Shown here piece after piece: positions 50,609 to 58,501 of a stretch of DNA of 64,000 bases. Numbering within the stretch: position 1 is the stretch's first letter; each line of letters opens with the position of its first letter. The notes beneath the pieces are model-generated. The model worked only from the letters and a program-made list of their open reading frames with translations. It was not told where the DNA came from and did no database searches. A program made the position numbers and the translations under genes. Source of the stretch: Synechococcus sp. RS9916 (GTDB taxonomy: Bacteria; Cyanobacteriota; Cyanobacteriia; PCC-6307; Cyanobiaceae); contig NZ_DS022299.1 of assembly GCF_000153825.1 (NCBI RefSeq), forward strand, positions 1,514,869-1,578,868, given 5' to 3'.

Positions 50609-51061
50609 ATGAATGCCTTCGAGCTGCTGCTGCTCCATCGAGACTTTGGTCCCAGTCGCCAGTTCAGTCAGACAGCGGATGTCGTGGGCTGCTCTGAATC
50701 GACCCTGCGCCGGCGGGCAGAACAGTGGAACTGGGTCGAGCGTCTGGCTGACTACGACTCGGGGATGCTCCAGCAAGCATCAGAGGCACGAACGAAGAAA
50801 GATCTTCAGCGCTACAAACACCAGCTTGAGACGTTCAGACAAGAGCAGCTCGCACGAGCTCGCACCGTTGGAGATCGAGCCGAAGATCTACTAGCAATGG
50901 TCGAGCGCAGCGTGAGGCATCACCTGGAAGCCGGCACCGTCCTCCAAGGGCGTGAGCTTCCTTCAGTGATGGCCGCGGCCTGCAAAGCCTTGGAGGGTGC
51001 CATGAACATCGAGGCGACCGCTCTTGGAGTGGCTCAGCTCTTGGAGGAGTTTCGGGGCTGA
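50609..51061 (+). CDS. HTH protein resembling phage terminase small subunit
   Basis: A 150-residue protein. The N-terminal half has a helix-turn-helix (FSQTADVVGCSESTLRRRAE then WNWVERLADYD), and the rest is a helical, charged segment (LETFRQEQLARARTVGDRAE, SVRHHLEAGTVLQ). This resembles small terminase subunits, which recognise phage DNA for packaging. No large terminase, portal or integrase is nearby, so this may be a stray phage gene. Assignment is by pattern only. Confidence 0.55.
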   Translation: MNAFELLLLHRDFGPSRQFSQTADVVGCSESTLRRRAEQWNWVERLADYDSGMLQQASEARTKKDLQRYKHQLETFRQEQLARARTVGDRAEDLLAMVERSVRHHLEAGTVLQGRELPSVMAAACKALEGAMNIEATALGVAQLLEEFRG

Positions 51062-51162
51062 TTCAGAAATGGCGTCATGCCCCAACTGATGCAGAGAGGG
51101 GAACACTCAGGTAGTCACGCCTGACCAATGACCCGCGACACACGCATGCATCTTTCACGGTT

Positions 51163-51276
51163 GTGGGCTGCAACCTCAGGCAGAAGCAAGTGGGTTGGGC
51201 GCTTGAAGATGCGTACCAGCCCTGCCTGACAACCCACAACATCGACAGCATCATCTGCGGACTGAAGGTTGTTTGA
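51163..51276 (+). CDS. Possible small protein coupled to the barrel gene
   Basis: A frame open from 51115 to TGA 51274-51276, with GTG 51163 as the likeliest start (37 residues; GCNLRQKQVGWALEDAYQPC and the end DSIICGLKVV). The stop overlaps the next ATG as TGATG, a translational-coupling arrangement. Several Cys are present. It may be a remnant or a true small protein. Confidence 0.35.
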   Translation: MGCNLRQKQVGWALEDAYQPCLTTHNIDSIICGLKVV

Positions 51277-52397
51277 TGCAGCGTTCCATCAGCTTGTCCC
51301 TCTCCCTGGGTAGTGCCGCTGCACTGTCATTCTCTAACGGTGCCCTGCTGCCTGCCATTGCTCAAGAGTCAGGTGACGCAGAAGACCTGGGGGTGATGAG
51401 CATCAGCCTCCAAGATGCCATCAAACCAACGGTTGGTTTCCAGGGCGCACTGCAAGGGGCAGGAACACCGAACCAGGCAGGCATTGGCGGCTTCCTGCCG
51501 CTGTCGGTTGGCGAGAACAGCGTCTTGTTTGTTGACGCCCTCGCCAACGTCAACTTCGCTGACTACAACAACGACTCCAGCATCATCAACACCACGGTGG
51601 CTGGTACCACTATCTCCACCTCATCGCGCTTGGGATACCGCTGGCTCAATGGTGACCGCAGTTGGATGTACGGGGTGAATGCGGGCTATGACACCAGGCC
51701 GATGGCAACGGCTTATGCCGATACAGGCGTCTCGGTCGATAGCAGCAGCACCGTCTTCTTCCAGCAGGTTGCAGCAGGTTTAGAAGCGGTATCGGATAGC
51801 TGGAACTTCAATGCCTATGGCTTGTTTCCTGTTGGTACGACCGAGTACAAGATCAATAGCCGTTACCTCGGCGGTGCCTTGAGCACCTACGGCTTAGATG
51901 TTGGGTATGCAATCACTCCAGAGTGGGACGCCTCAATTGGTTACTACTACCAGCATGGTGATGACCTCACAGCAGATGATGGCAATGGTGTTTTGGCAGC
52001 CCTGGCTTATGAAATCACCGATGGCTTAACGCTTGGCGTCAACGTTTCCTATGACGAAGCCTTTGAAACCCGCGTTTCTGGAAACATTGAATATCGCTTT
52101 GGCAGCGGTAATGCAACAGAGGTTGAAAAGAAAACCTGGCAAACACCCGTCATTCAAGCTCTCACTGAATCAGTCAAACATCGTGACGTGAGAGTTCATG
52201 ATGCCAAAAAGATTGCCAACCAGTCCTGCAACACTGCCAGTGCAAACAAACGGACAAACGGTTCCAAGTATCATTGTAGTGTAGTACAAGTCTTTAGTTA
52301 CACTAGCGTAAAAAAATGGATCAAAGGACAGTCCTGCAACCCACCCAAATACAAAGGAGATACCACTAGGACCTGCCAACACCAAAATGCAGAGTAA
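51276..52397 (+). CDS. Outer-membrane beta-barrel protein, inverse-autotransporter-like
   Basis: A 373-residue protein. The signal peptide ends near LLPAIAQ (residue 30). Residues 45-276 form alternating amphipathic strands with SRLGYRWLNGDRSWMYGVNA and AGLEAVSDSWNFNAYGLFP, as in inverse-autotransporter barrels (intimin/invasin type), and finish with the strand NIEYRFG. Unusually, about 97 further residues follow, Lys/Cys-rich and of different composition (CNTASANKRTNGSKYHC, QSCNPPKYKGDTTRTC). No adhesive Ig-like domains are present. Barrel assignment is by pattern, and the extension may be an acquired or exposed domain. Confidence 0.6.
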   Translation: MQRSISLSLSLGSAAALSFSNGALLPAIAQESGDAEDLGVMSISLQDAIKPTVGFQGALQGAGTPNQAGIGGFLPLSVGENSVLFVDALANVNFADYNNDSSIINTTVAGTTISTSSRLGYRWLNGDRSWMYGVNAGYDTRPMATAYADTGVSVDSSSTVFFQQVAAGLEAVSDSWNFNAYGLFPVGTTEYKINSRYLGGALSTYGLDVGYAITPEWDASIGYYYQHGDDLTADDGNGVLAALAYEITDGLTLGVNVSYDEAFETRVSGNIEYRFGSGNATEVEKKTWQTPVIQALTESVKHRDVRVHDAKKIANQSCNTASANKRTNGSKYHCSVVQVFSYTSVKKWIKGQSCNPPKYKGDTTRTCQHQNAE

Positions 52398-52517
52398 CCA
52401 CTACATTCGGCAATACTTCACTGGTTGCTGAACAAACCTCTCACACGCAGCCTTAACGGAGGCCTTTAATACTGCCTGATTCGTTATCCGATACCTAGCA
52501 CGACCATTACCTTCAAG

Positions 52518-52586
52518 ATGTTTGCATTCAAGAAGGGGCGGCTATTGCCTCGAAGTGTGATGCAAAAGGAGAAGCCGGCTCGCTAA
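52518..52586 (+). CDS. Very short open frame upstream of the PqqD-like gene
   Basis: ATG 52518 to TAA 52584-52586 encodes 22 residues: MFAFKKGRLLPRSVMQKEKP followed by AR. It is basic, lies 42 bp before the PqqD-like frame on the same strand, and is the only peptide-sized frame I noticed there. It could be a precursor peptide or nothing. The rest of the 230 bp between the barrel gene and the PqqD-like gene shows no gene. Confidence 0.2.
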   Translation: MFAFKKGRLLPRSVMQKEKPAR

Positions 52587-52628
52587 TAGCGAGGTTGACG
52601 TGCCATGGCCTAAGCATTTATCTATGCC

Positions 52629-52949
52629 ATGATTGACTTGATACCCTTAGCGCGTTTTTACAACCTGATGGCAAGCAGCAACAAACGTTTTAAGCAGCAT
52701 TCCCAAGCTGTTTGCACCGAACTCGATGGCGATGTAGCTTTATTTCAAAGCGACACCTGCGACTATCTAGTTCTCAACGAAACAGGCTCAGCCATTTGGA
52801 ATGCACTAAAATCTCAACCTACGTTGGTTGAACTCTGCAAGCATTTACAGGGCGAGTATGAAGTCACCCCAGACGAATGCAAGACCTCTGTTGAAGCATG
52901 GCTGGAAGCCGCCTTGGAGAAGAAAGTGATTGCCGTAGTTGATGATTAA
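52629..52949 (+). CDS. PqqD-like protein (RiPP recognition element)
   Basis: A 106-residue protein; ATG 52668 (93 residues, MASSNKRFKQ) may be the true start. The PqqD fold is recognisable: CTELDGDVALFQSDTCDYLV, LNETGSAIWNALKSQPTLVE, then a helical end EAWLEAALEKKVIAVVDD. PqqD-like domains bind leader peptides and present them to modifying enzymes. It is convergent with, and overlaps by 4 bp, the GNAT gene that ends the kinase-sulfotransferase operon. This supports a peptide-modification role, but no radical SAM, cyclase or protease partner is in the window. Confidence 0.8.
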   Translation: MIDLIPLARFYNLMASSNKRFKQHSQAVCTELDGDVALFQSDTCDYLVLNETGSAIWNALKSQPTLVELCKHLQGEYEVTPDECKTSVEAWLEAALEKKVIAVVDD

Positions 52950-53506
52950 AATGAGAAGTGTGTTTTGAGCTTTCTAGCCCAAATTTCACCGCCAAGTTGA
53001 TTTCCTCCAAGCATTTGGAACCCAAGGCGTGCAAAATAACGTCGCATGGATGCTTTTTGCAAGCCAGGATTAATGTTTTCAGCCAGCAATGCATTTGCTC
53101 GATGATCACGTTTCTCCGCTGCACGATCAAACCCTTGCAGGAATACCCTAAAGAGTCGATTCGTTAAGCCAAAACGTCTGGATTCTGGAATTATGTACAT
53201 ACGCTGAAAGTAGGCATGGCTTCCGAGCCCTATTGAATTATCTAGCTCTTGCAATACGACAAACACGACACCATCAATCAATCCTGATTGATCACGCGAA
53301 ATTGCAGCTGGCTGACGCGATATGGTCTTTTTAGGTGGACCCATGCTCTTCCGATTTTTGGCAAATTCGGAGCGAAATGATTTCAACTCGTCTTGATAGC
53401 TCTTGTTATTCTGATCCCAGAAAGCTTTCAATTCGCTCCTCAGCTGGTTATTTACCTGTCCAAACACGAATTCAATGCACGGTTCAGTCAAGTTCTGGGC
53501 CCTCAT
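52946..53506 (-). CDS. GNAT family N-acetyltransferase
   Basis: A 186-residue protein. The N-terminal third is charged and helical; the acetyl-CoA-binding core is in GVVFVVLQELDNSIGLG and FQRMYIIPESRRFGLTNRLF (the V/I-x-x-x-x-R/Q-x-x-G/A signature). The end contains MRRYFARLGFQMLGGNQLGG. The start overlaps the end of the sulfotransferase gene by 23 bp, and the stop overlaps the PqqD-like gene by 4 bp. It probably acetylates an amine on a partner molecule or peptide of this module. Confidence 0.82.
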   Translation of the reverse strand: MRAQNLTEPCIEFVFGQVNNQLRSELKAFWDQNNKSYQDELKSFRSEFAKNRKSMGPPKKTISRQPAAISRDQSGLIDGVVFVVLQELDNSIGLGSHAYFQRMYIIPESRRFGLTNRLFRVFLQGFDRAAEKRDHRANALLAENINPGLQKASMRRYFARLGFQMLGGNQLGGEIWARKLKTHFSF

Positions 53507-54365
53507 AGAGGAAGCGCGTCATCGCTCCAGACAATCCTTTAGCGAGTCGTTTTCGCTGCTCGATCGTCAGTCGCTCTGCGCCCTCTCCCGTTCGCCCTGA
53601 GCGAAAAAAACGCTCGCAACCAGCTGGCTTTTCAGCAAAGCCATCCACATCCTCCTCGAGCTTTTTAAGTCGATCGATGGAAGTGTTGTCTAAAGCCTTC
53701 TGTATGAGCTTCGGCTCATTAGGAAGACCTAAGAATTTGACTAATTTTGTAAACGTCTCCAAGCCCTGTGCCAACATGTCTTCATAGCGCATGATCAAGA
53801 TTGGCAGTTGAGTTTGATCAGCCCAGGAGCGCACATGCTGGTCCCAACGGCCCATATGTTGCCGCACCTGGTGGCCACCAAAGCGATTGCCTGGAACAAG
53901 AGCTGCATTGGGATCTAGTAGATGATCAACACAACGCTCTAACGGCCATGAAAAGAAATGGCTAAGTGATACGGCCACATCTTCTGGGTGGCGCAGGATA
54001 TAAACAACACCGGAGCAACCGTCAGTACTCACCACCGGGCGACCACGGGAATCAGGCGAATGGAATGCATCATGCACTTTGTGAAAACGCTCGCCTTCTG
54101 CAAAAAGCCATGCACTGGCACCAGCACGGCCGCGCAAGGGGTCAAGCTCACTAAAACTGAGATCACAACTGTTAATTCCTAATTGGTCGTCCAACCAAAG
54201 CCTGGATGAGGCAATTGCTCCCGTTTCAATATCTTGGTTGAGGTTGAGTTCTTCCTCGGGATCATCTCCGGCCAATCGCAATAATTCAGTGATAAATACC
54301 CGGCACCAGGTGTTTCCTGATTTGGGGTAAGAAGCGAGATACCAGTAACTATAGTGGTCAGTCAT
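53484..54365 (-). CDS. Sulfotransferase domain protein
   Basis: A 293-residue enzyme transferring sulfate from PAPS. The 5'-phosphosulfate loop YLASYPKSGNTWCRVFITEL is at the N-terminus. The 3'-phosphate site is seen as VVYILRHPEDVAVSLSHFFS, and ILIMRYEDMLAQGLETFTKL and FFRSGRTGEG complete the family pattern. The start overlaps the HPr-kinase-like gene by 8 bp and the end overlaps the GNAT gene by 23 bp, so the three form a tight operon. The acceptor is unknown; a peptide or polysaccharide is possible. Confidence 0.9.
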   Translation of the reverse strand: MTDHYSYWYLASYPKSGNTWCRVFITELLRLAGDDPEEELNLNQDIETGAIASSRLWLDDQLGINSCDLSFSELDPLRGRAGASAWLFAEGERFHKVHDAFHSPDSRGRPVVSTDGCSGVVYILRHPEDVAVSLSHFFSWPLERCVDHLLDPNAALVPGNRFGGHQVRQHMGRWDQHVRSWADQTQLPILIMRYEDMLAQGLETFTKLVKFLGLPNEPKLIQKALDNTSIDRLKKLEEDVDGFAEKPAGCERFFRSGRTGEGAERLTIEQRKRLAKGLSGAMTRFLYEGPELD

Positions 54366-55377
54366 TGCTGGCAGCCTCTTCTATATTCTCTTTGCGCTGC
54401 TGCATCGATGCAGGTTGCAAAAAGTCTACCTCTTTGAGGCTTTTAGCCATTGCTTTGATTCCATCTGGAACCACTAAGCTATGCACCGGCACCATGCGAG
54501 CTAGTGCAGCTGCCTGCATAAAGAGCTGTGTTTCTGCATCCATGCCTCGATATATCCTGGCGTGAAAAGCGTTGTTGCGTAGGCGCATTAAAGCCAATGT
54601 TTGTGAGAACTTCCGCGAAGCGAAAATCGATGCTTTTACCTTCTCCACACCCTCTTCAGTATCATTCTCTTTAACCATTTCTTCTTCGGCTCGATTCAAG
54701 ATATAGATCAACCGCAATGGTGTTGGCTGTGGCATGCAAGTTAGATCTTTAGCCAGCAATGCATAGCGTTTTAGGCCCTTCCGTACAGGTGGTAGTTGCG
54801 CCCAATTCAAGTTCAAAGCAATAGCAGCGTCATGCCAGAGCTTGAGTTGATGCATCCCTGGCTGAACCATCCCATCAGGGCTCACGGCAACGAGCTCACT
54901 ACTGAGTAAGCGCCAACCTTCTTGAATCAAACACCAGGCCAGGGTGGACTTACCGGCAGCTGGATGGCCTAACAAGAGAATCGCCTCTCCTTCACGCTCC
55001 AGCGCTGTTCCATGCAAAACCAATGCACCACGCTGGATCGCTAAAGCTCCAAGCCCACTTGTGACAGCAAACGTGCGGATGTCGCGGTCGCTGACGCTGT
55101 CGTCCCAGCGCTGCCATTCCAAACGCTCACCACCAGTGGCACGAAACCAGCCAATCCCTTCAAGTTCCAGACGCCATTCCTGCGGCGCCAACTGCAACGT
55201 TGGCGTGCTGTGGGGGCTGGCCTCAAGAGTTGGCCAGTCCCGGTGATCAGCTTCCACCACCTGCACCAGCGCCTCACGCTCCACAGCCGGAGCTGCTTGG
55301 ATCAACTCCGGCAAGACCAACGTGGACTCCAGATGCATGCCCAGGGCTTGATAGATCCCAGGCGAGGCTGCTGGCAT
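54358..55377 (-). CDS. HPr-kinase-like P-loop protein
   Basis: A 339-residue protein. About 140 residues of beta-rich sequence precede a P-loop, LLLGHPAAGKSTLAWCLIQE, of the HPr kinase/phosphorylase type. The following WRLLSSELVAVSPDG matches that family's LLSDDxxxI-type strand. No phosphotransferase-system HPr is known in these cyanobacteria. HPr-kinase homologues are found with PqqD-like proteins and sulfotransferases in lasso-peptide-like and exopolysaccharide clusters, which fits this locus. It starts 17 bp after a short open frame (55398-55526). Confidence 0.82.
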   Translation of the reverse strand: MPAASPGIYQALGMHLESTLVLPELIQAAPAVEREALVQVVEADHRDWPTLEASPHSTPTLQLAPQEWRLELEGIGWFRATGGERLEWQRWDDSVSDRDIRTFAVTSGLGALAIQRGALVLHGTALEREGEAILLLGHPAAGKSTLAWCLIQEGWRLLSSELVAVSPDGMVQPGMHQLKLWHDAAIALNLNWAQLPPVRKGLKRYALLAKDLTCMPQPTPLRLIYILNRAEEEMVKENDTEEGVEKVKASIFASRKFSQTLALMRLRNNAFHARIYRGMDAETQLFMQAAALARMVPVHSLVVPDGIKAMAKSLKEVDFLQPASMQQRKENIEEAASND

Positions 55378-55616
55378 CAGTGGGCGAGCTGGCGTTAAAA
55401 CATCAATGCTGCCAACCCCACAGCATCCCAGCCTGCAATTGATGCCAACAACAACAACACCCTGGCTTTCTGGGGATTGAGGCTGCCTGCGGGCAGCAGA
55501 CCAGTCCCAGGCTTACCGAATGCCCCTCACCATCCACAAGTCACTTGCGTGCAAATTTGCGTGCAATCAACTTCAAGCCGCTGCGCCAGGGCCCGAAAAG
55601 CAAGTCTCTGACAACT

Positions 55617-55638
55617 AAAAAGGGCCCTTCCAGGCCCC
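55617..55638 (-). terminator. Intrinsic terminator of the tmRNA gene
   Basis: On the minus strand GGGGCCTGGAAGGGCCCTTTTT: a GGGCC/GGCCC stem, a short loop and five T, directly after the coding piece. Confidence 0.8.
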
Positions 55639-55898
55639 ATGAGTCATTTGGGTGATAAGGCTGACCTCACCCCATCTCCCCTAAGGGTCAGGCAGCAACA
55701 GGGGCTGCTTGACGGGAGAAACGAACGATGTTGTTCGCTGTTACGGGTTTGCTCTTACCGAGCAGGCTTCAGTCACCCTCCTTATGCCCCGTCGAAACCA
55801 TTGCAGCCCCAGGAAGGGGGAATGGAGCTGAGCGGAATCGAACCGCTGTCCGAAACACCGGTGTGGATCACCTAGTCCGGCCGAAACCGGACCTTGCC
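55639..55898 (-). ncRNA. ssrA: Two-piece (circularly permuted) tmRNA
   Basis: The gene is read leftward in permuted order. The acceptor piece comes first and ends with the T-arm AGCGG-TTCGATT-CCGCT and CAGCTCCA (end at 55823). A 12-nt spacer (55822-55811) follows. The coding piece starts at 55810 with GGGGCTGCAATGGTTTCGAC, whose first seven bases pair with CAGCTCC. The tag frame (55738-55688) encodes ANNIVRFSRQAAPVAA and a stop, the known marine picocyanobacterial tag. The outer 5' boundary, about 55898, is approximate. tmRNA with SmpB frees stalled ribosomes and marks the product for proteolysis. Confidence 0.95.
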
Positions 55899-55933
55899 AT
55901 TCTGACAGCAGTGGTGATCGGGAGCACAAGGCA

Positions 55934-57091
55934 TTGGGGAGGGAGAACCGTCAGCCAAGAGGCATTCACCATGGGGTTGCCGTCTTGCCCCAGGGCCTGG
56001 AAGAAGCCGGTGCTCAGGAACTGATTGCCCTTGGGGCCAAAGCCGTGAGGCCCTTGCGGCGCGCCGCGGCCTTCGAAGCCGACATGGCCTGCCTTTACCG
56101 CCTGCACCTGCAGTGCCGCCTGCCCTTTCGCTTGCTGCGGGAGCTGGCCAGCTTTCCCTGTGATGGTCGCGACTCGCTCTATTACGGCGTCCAAGACGCC
56201 GTCGACTGGGAACGCTGGCTCCATCCCTCCATGACCTTCCGGGTCGATGCCACCGGCAGCGCCCAGGGGCTAAACCACAGCCACTACAGCGCGCTGCAGG
56301 TCAAAAACGCGATCGTTGATCGCCAGCGGGATCTCTGGGGCGAGCGCTCCTCCGTCGATCTCGAAGAGCCTGACCTGCACCTGCATCTCCACCTCGGACG
56401 GGGAGGTGCAGTCCTCAGCCTGGATGGCTGCGGCGGCAGCCTGCACCGCCGCGGCTACCGGGCCGCCATGGGACTTGCCCCCCTCAAGGAAAACCTGGCC
56501 GCCGGGCTGATCCAGCTCACCGGCTGGGATGGAAGCACTCCACTGGTGGACCCCCTCTGCGGATCCGGCACCCTCTTGATTGAGGCCGCCAGCCGGGCCC
56601 GCCAGCTCGGCCCCGGCCTAGAAAGAGCATTCAGCCTCGAGGGCTGGGCCGACTTTGATGCTGCGCTCTGGGCCGAGGAAGAACAGCGGGCCCGCAATCG
56701 AGAACAACGCCAACAGACCCTGCCGCCGATCATCGGCAACGAACAGGATCCCGCCATCGCCGAGCAGGCGCGCAGCAACGTGGAAGCCGCAGGTTTGAGT
56801 GACTGCATCACCATCCAATGCGGCGACTTCCGTGAACTCGATGTCCCACCAGGGCCCGGCACCCTGGTGTGCAACCCCCCCTATGGGGTGCGGGTCGGTG
56901 ATCACGACGGGCTTGATGCCCTCTACAGCGACTTAGGCGCCATGGTCAAAACCAAGGCCTCCGGATGGGATGCCTGGATCCTGAGCGGGAATGCCAGCGT
57001 CACCGGCGCCCTGCGCATGAAGGCCTCCCGACGGATCCCGATCAGCAATGGCGGCATCGACTGCCGCTGGCTCCATTACCAGGTGCGCTGA
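55934..57091 (+). CDS. THUMP/UPF0020 class I SAM-dependent RNA methyltransferase (RlmL-like)
   Basis: A protein of up to 385 residues. The N-terminal THUMP-like RNA-binding region has LQCRLPFRLLRELASFPCDG. The methyltransferase core has VDPLCGSGTLLIEAASRARQ (SAM-binding) and TLVCNPPYGVRVGD, the N-P-P-Y motif of N-methyltransferases that act on 23S rRNA guanines. The start is uncertain: TTG 55934 is used here, and there is no in-frame ATG near the fold. It is divergent from the tmRNA gene. Confidence 0.9.
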   Translation: MGRENRQPRGIHHGVAVLPQGLEEAGAQELIALGAKAVRPLRRAAAFEADMACLYRLHLQCRLPFRLLRELASFPCDGRDSLYYGVQDAVDWERWLHPSMTFRVDATGSAQGLNHSHYSALQVKNAIVDRQRDLWGERSSVDLEEPDLHLHLHLGRGGAVLSLDGCGGSLHRRGYRAAMGLAPLKENLAAGLIQLTGWDGSTPLVDPLCGSGTLLIEAASRARQLGPGLERAFSLEGWADFDAALWAEEEQRARNREQRQQTLPPIIGNEQDPAIAEQARSNVEAAGLSDCITIQCGDFRELDVPPGPGTLVCNPPYGVRVGDHDGLDALYSDLGAMVKTKASGWDAWILSGNASVTGALRMKASRRIPISNGGIDCRWLHYQVR

Positions 57092-57094
57092 ACA

Positions 57095-57523
57095 TCAGCG
57101 CCCCAACACGGCTTTCGTGGTGCGGCTGATGCCATCGAGGGTCTGAGGCAGATAGGGGCCTTTGGCGAGCTGACCACCCACCCGCAGGCTGATGCCGGCC
57201 AACACCACGTTGCCAATGGCCAGGGCCAGCAGAGCCCGCATCAGGCTCAGGTCCCAGGCCTCCTGCAGCCACAGCACCAGCACCACCTCCACGGCGATCA
57301 GGGCCAGCAGCATCAAGGTGCCGCCCATGGCCAGAAACACGCCGCCGCTGATCAAGCGCCGCTTCTCCCGGTCGACCTCCTGCAGAGCGATCCGCACGTG
57401 CAGGTCCATCACCGAAGCCGCTAGAGCGGTGACGCGGCCAGCAGCCCCCAGCCCACGGGGCCGTTGAGGCTCAGCGCGCCCTGGCTCAGGCCGGTCGTTG
57501 CCCTGTTGATTCAGATCAGCCAT
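57095..57523 (-). CDS. Phage_holin_3_6/DUF1469 family membrane protein
   Basis: A 142-residue protein. A polar N-terminus precedes a helix (VTALAASVMDLHVRIALQEV) and then two membrane segments (GGVFLAMGGTLMLLALIAVE and MRALLALAIGNVVLAGISL). This is the putative Actinobacterial holin-X/DUF1469 pattern, which despite its name is common in non-phage genomes. It is translationally coupled to the gene upstream: their stop and start share one base (TGATG). Confidence 0.82.
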   Translation of the reverse strand: MADLNQQGNDRPEPGRAEPQRPRGLGAAGRVTALAASVMDLHVRIALQEVDREKRRLISGGVFLAMGGTLMLLALIAVEVVLVLWLQEAWDLSLMRALLALAIGNVVLAGISLRVGGQLAKGPYLPQTLDGISRTTKAVLGR

Positions 57524-57987
57524 CAGGAACGTCTCCCACTGGAAAGCAACGAACCGATCACCACACCCACTCCCGCGGCGATCGCCAACGCCAGCAACGG
57601 GCGCTGACGCACAGGCTGTTCAATCCGAGGCCGCAAGGTCTCATTGAGGTCATCCAACAGCTGCTCCAGCTGTCGTTCCAACGGCTCCAACGAGTCCCCG
57701 AATCCTTTGCTGCCGTCTCCCAAGGAATGGAGCAGCTCTTCCAGCTGCGACTGCACCAGGTGCGCCGCCCGGCCGGACTGCAGCGAGATCACCCGCACCG
57801 CTTCATCCAGGCTGCCTCGGGTGGCTTCCAGGGTCTGAGCCGTCACCTCCGGCCAACGCCTTTGGAGTTCCGGCAGCAGCGTGTCAAAACGATCCCGGAA
57901 CTGGTCAGCCGCCGTCCACGACCGCGATGCCGAATCCTCAGGTCCTGGGTTGGTGTGGTCATCCGCAGGGGATGGCGCCGACTCCAT
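57523..57987 (-). CDS. DUF883/ElaB-like membrane-anchored protein
   Basis: A 154-residue protein from ATG 57987. A long amphipathic helical part (LEELLHSLGDGSKGFGDSLE, LERQLEQLLDDLNETLRPRI) ends in a C-terminal hydrophobic segment LLALAIAAGVGVVIGSLLS and GRRS. This resembles ElaB/YqjD-type C-tail anchored proteins, which pair with the DUF1469 proteins encoded just downstream. It is coupled to that gene by a 1-bp overlap. Confidence 0.75.
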   Translation of the reverse strand: MESAPSPADDHTNPGPEDSASRSWTAADQFRDRFDTLLPELQRRWPEVTAQTLEATRGSLDEAVRVISLQSGRAAHLVQSQLEELLHSLGDGSKGFGDSLEPLERQLEQLLDDLNETLRPRIEQPVRQRPLLALAIAAGVGVVIGSLLSSGRRS

Positions 57988-58043
57988 GCACGTCCTTATC
58001 TCCTGCCGCAGGTTAGGGATGGTGCTCGGAAGGCGAAACCCCG

Positions 58044-58421
58044 ATGCTGCGCTACGTCGTGCTGGAACACACCGGTGCCCCGGATGATCCGCGGGGTTGC
58101 CACCTCGATCTGCTGCTGGAAGACGGCAAGCACTGCCGCACCTGGAGGCTCGATCACTGGCCCCAGCTCGATGGCGATGCCCTGACAGCGACCCCTCTGC
58201 CACCCCATCGCTTGGTGTGGCTGGAGCGCCAATCCGCAGCGGTCTCCGGTGGGCGCGGTTGGGCGCGGCGGTTGGCAGGTGGCCACTACGCAGGCGAGCT
58301 CCCCACAGACCTGAACACCCCCCTCGAAGTTGCCCTAAGCGGCCTGGGGGTCCGCGGCCTTCCCGAACCGGTGCTGTTGCGCATCAAGGACGGGCACTGC
58401 CGCCTCTGCAGCTGCCCCTGA
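58044..58421 (+). CDS. LigD 3'-phosphoesterase-like domain protein
   Basis: A 125-residue stand-alone protein with MLRYVVLEHTGAPDDPRGCH, the phrase DLLLEDGKHCRTWRLDHWPQ and AVSGGRGWARRLAGGHYAGE. The order (His-Asp-L-Glu, Trp-rich centre, GGRG turn) is like the phosphoesterase module of LigD/DNA polymerase-ligase proteins, which trims 3' ends. No ligase or polymerase part is attached. Assignment is moderate. Confidence 0.65.
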   Translation: MLRYVVLEHTGAPDDPRGCHLDLLLEDGKHCRTWRLDHWPQLDGDALTATPLPPHRLVWLERQSAAVSGGRGWARRLAGGHYAGELPTDLNTPLEVALSGLGVRGLPEPVLLRIKDGHCRLCSCP

Positions 58422-58501
58422 GCAGCAGGTTCTGGCCTACGCCCCCTTGAGCTTTTCGGAGGCTCCGCTAGTTTCGAACCGCTGACAGCCCCCTGATCCT
58501 G

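Noticed and set aside
52170-52385. 71-codon minus-strand hydrophobic frame opposite the barrel extension
   Set aside because: Could be a membrane protein but has no upstream signals, and the plus-strand frame is continuous with the barrel; not strong enough to list.
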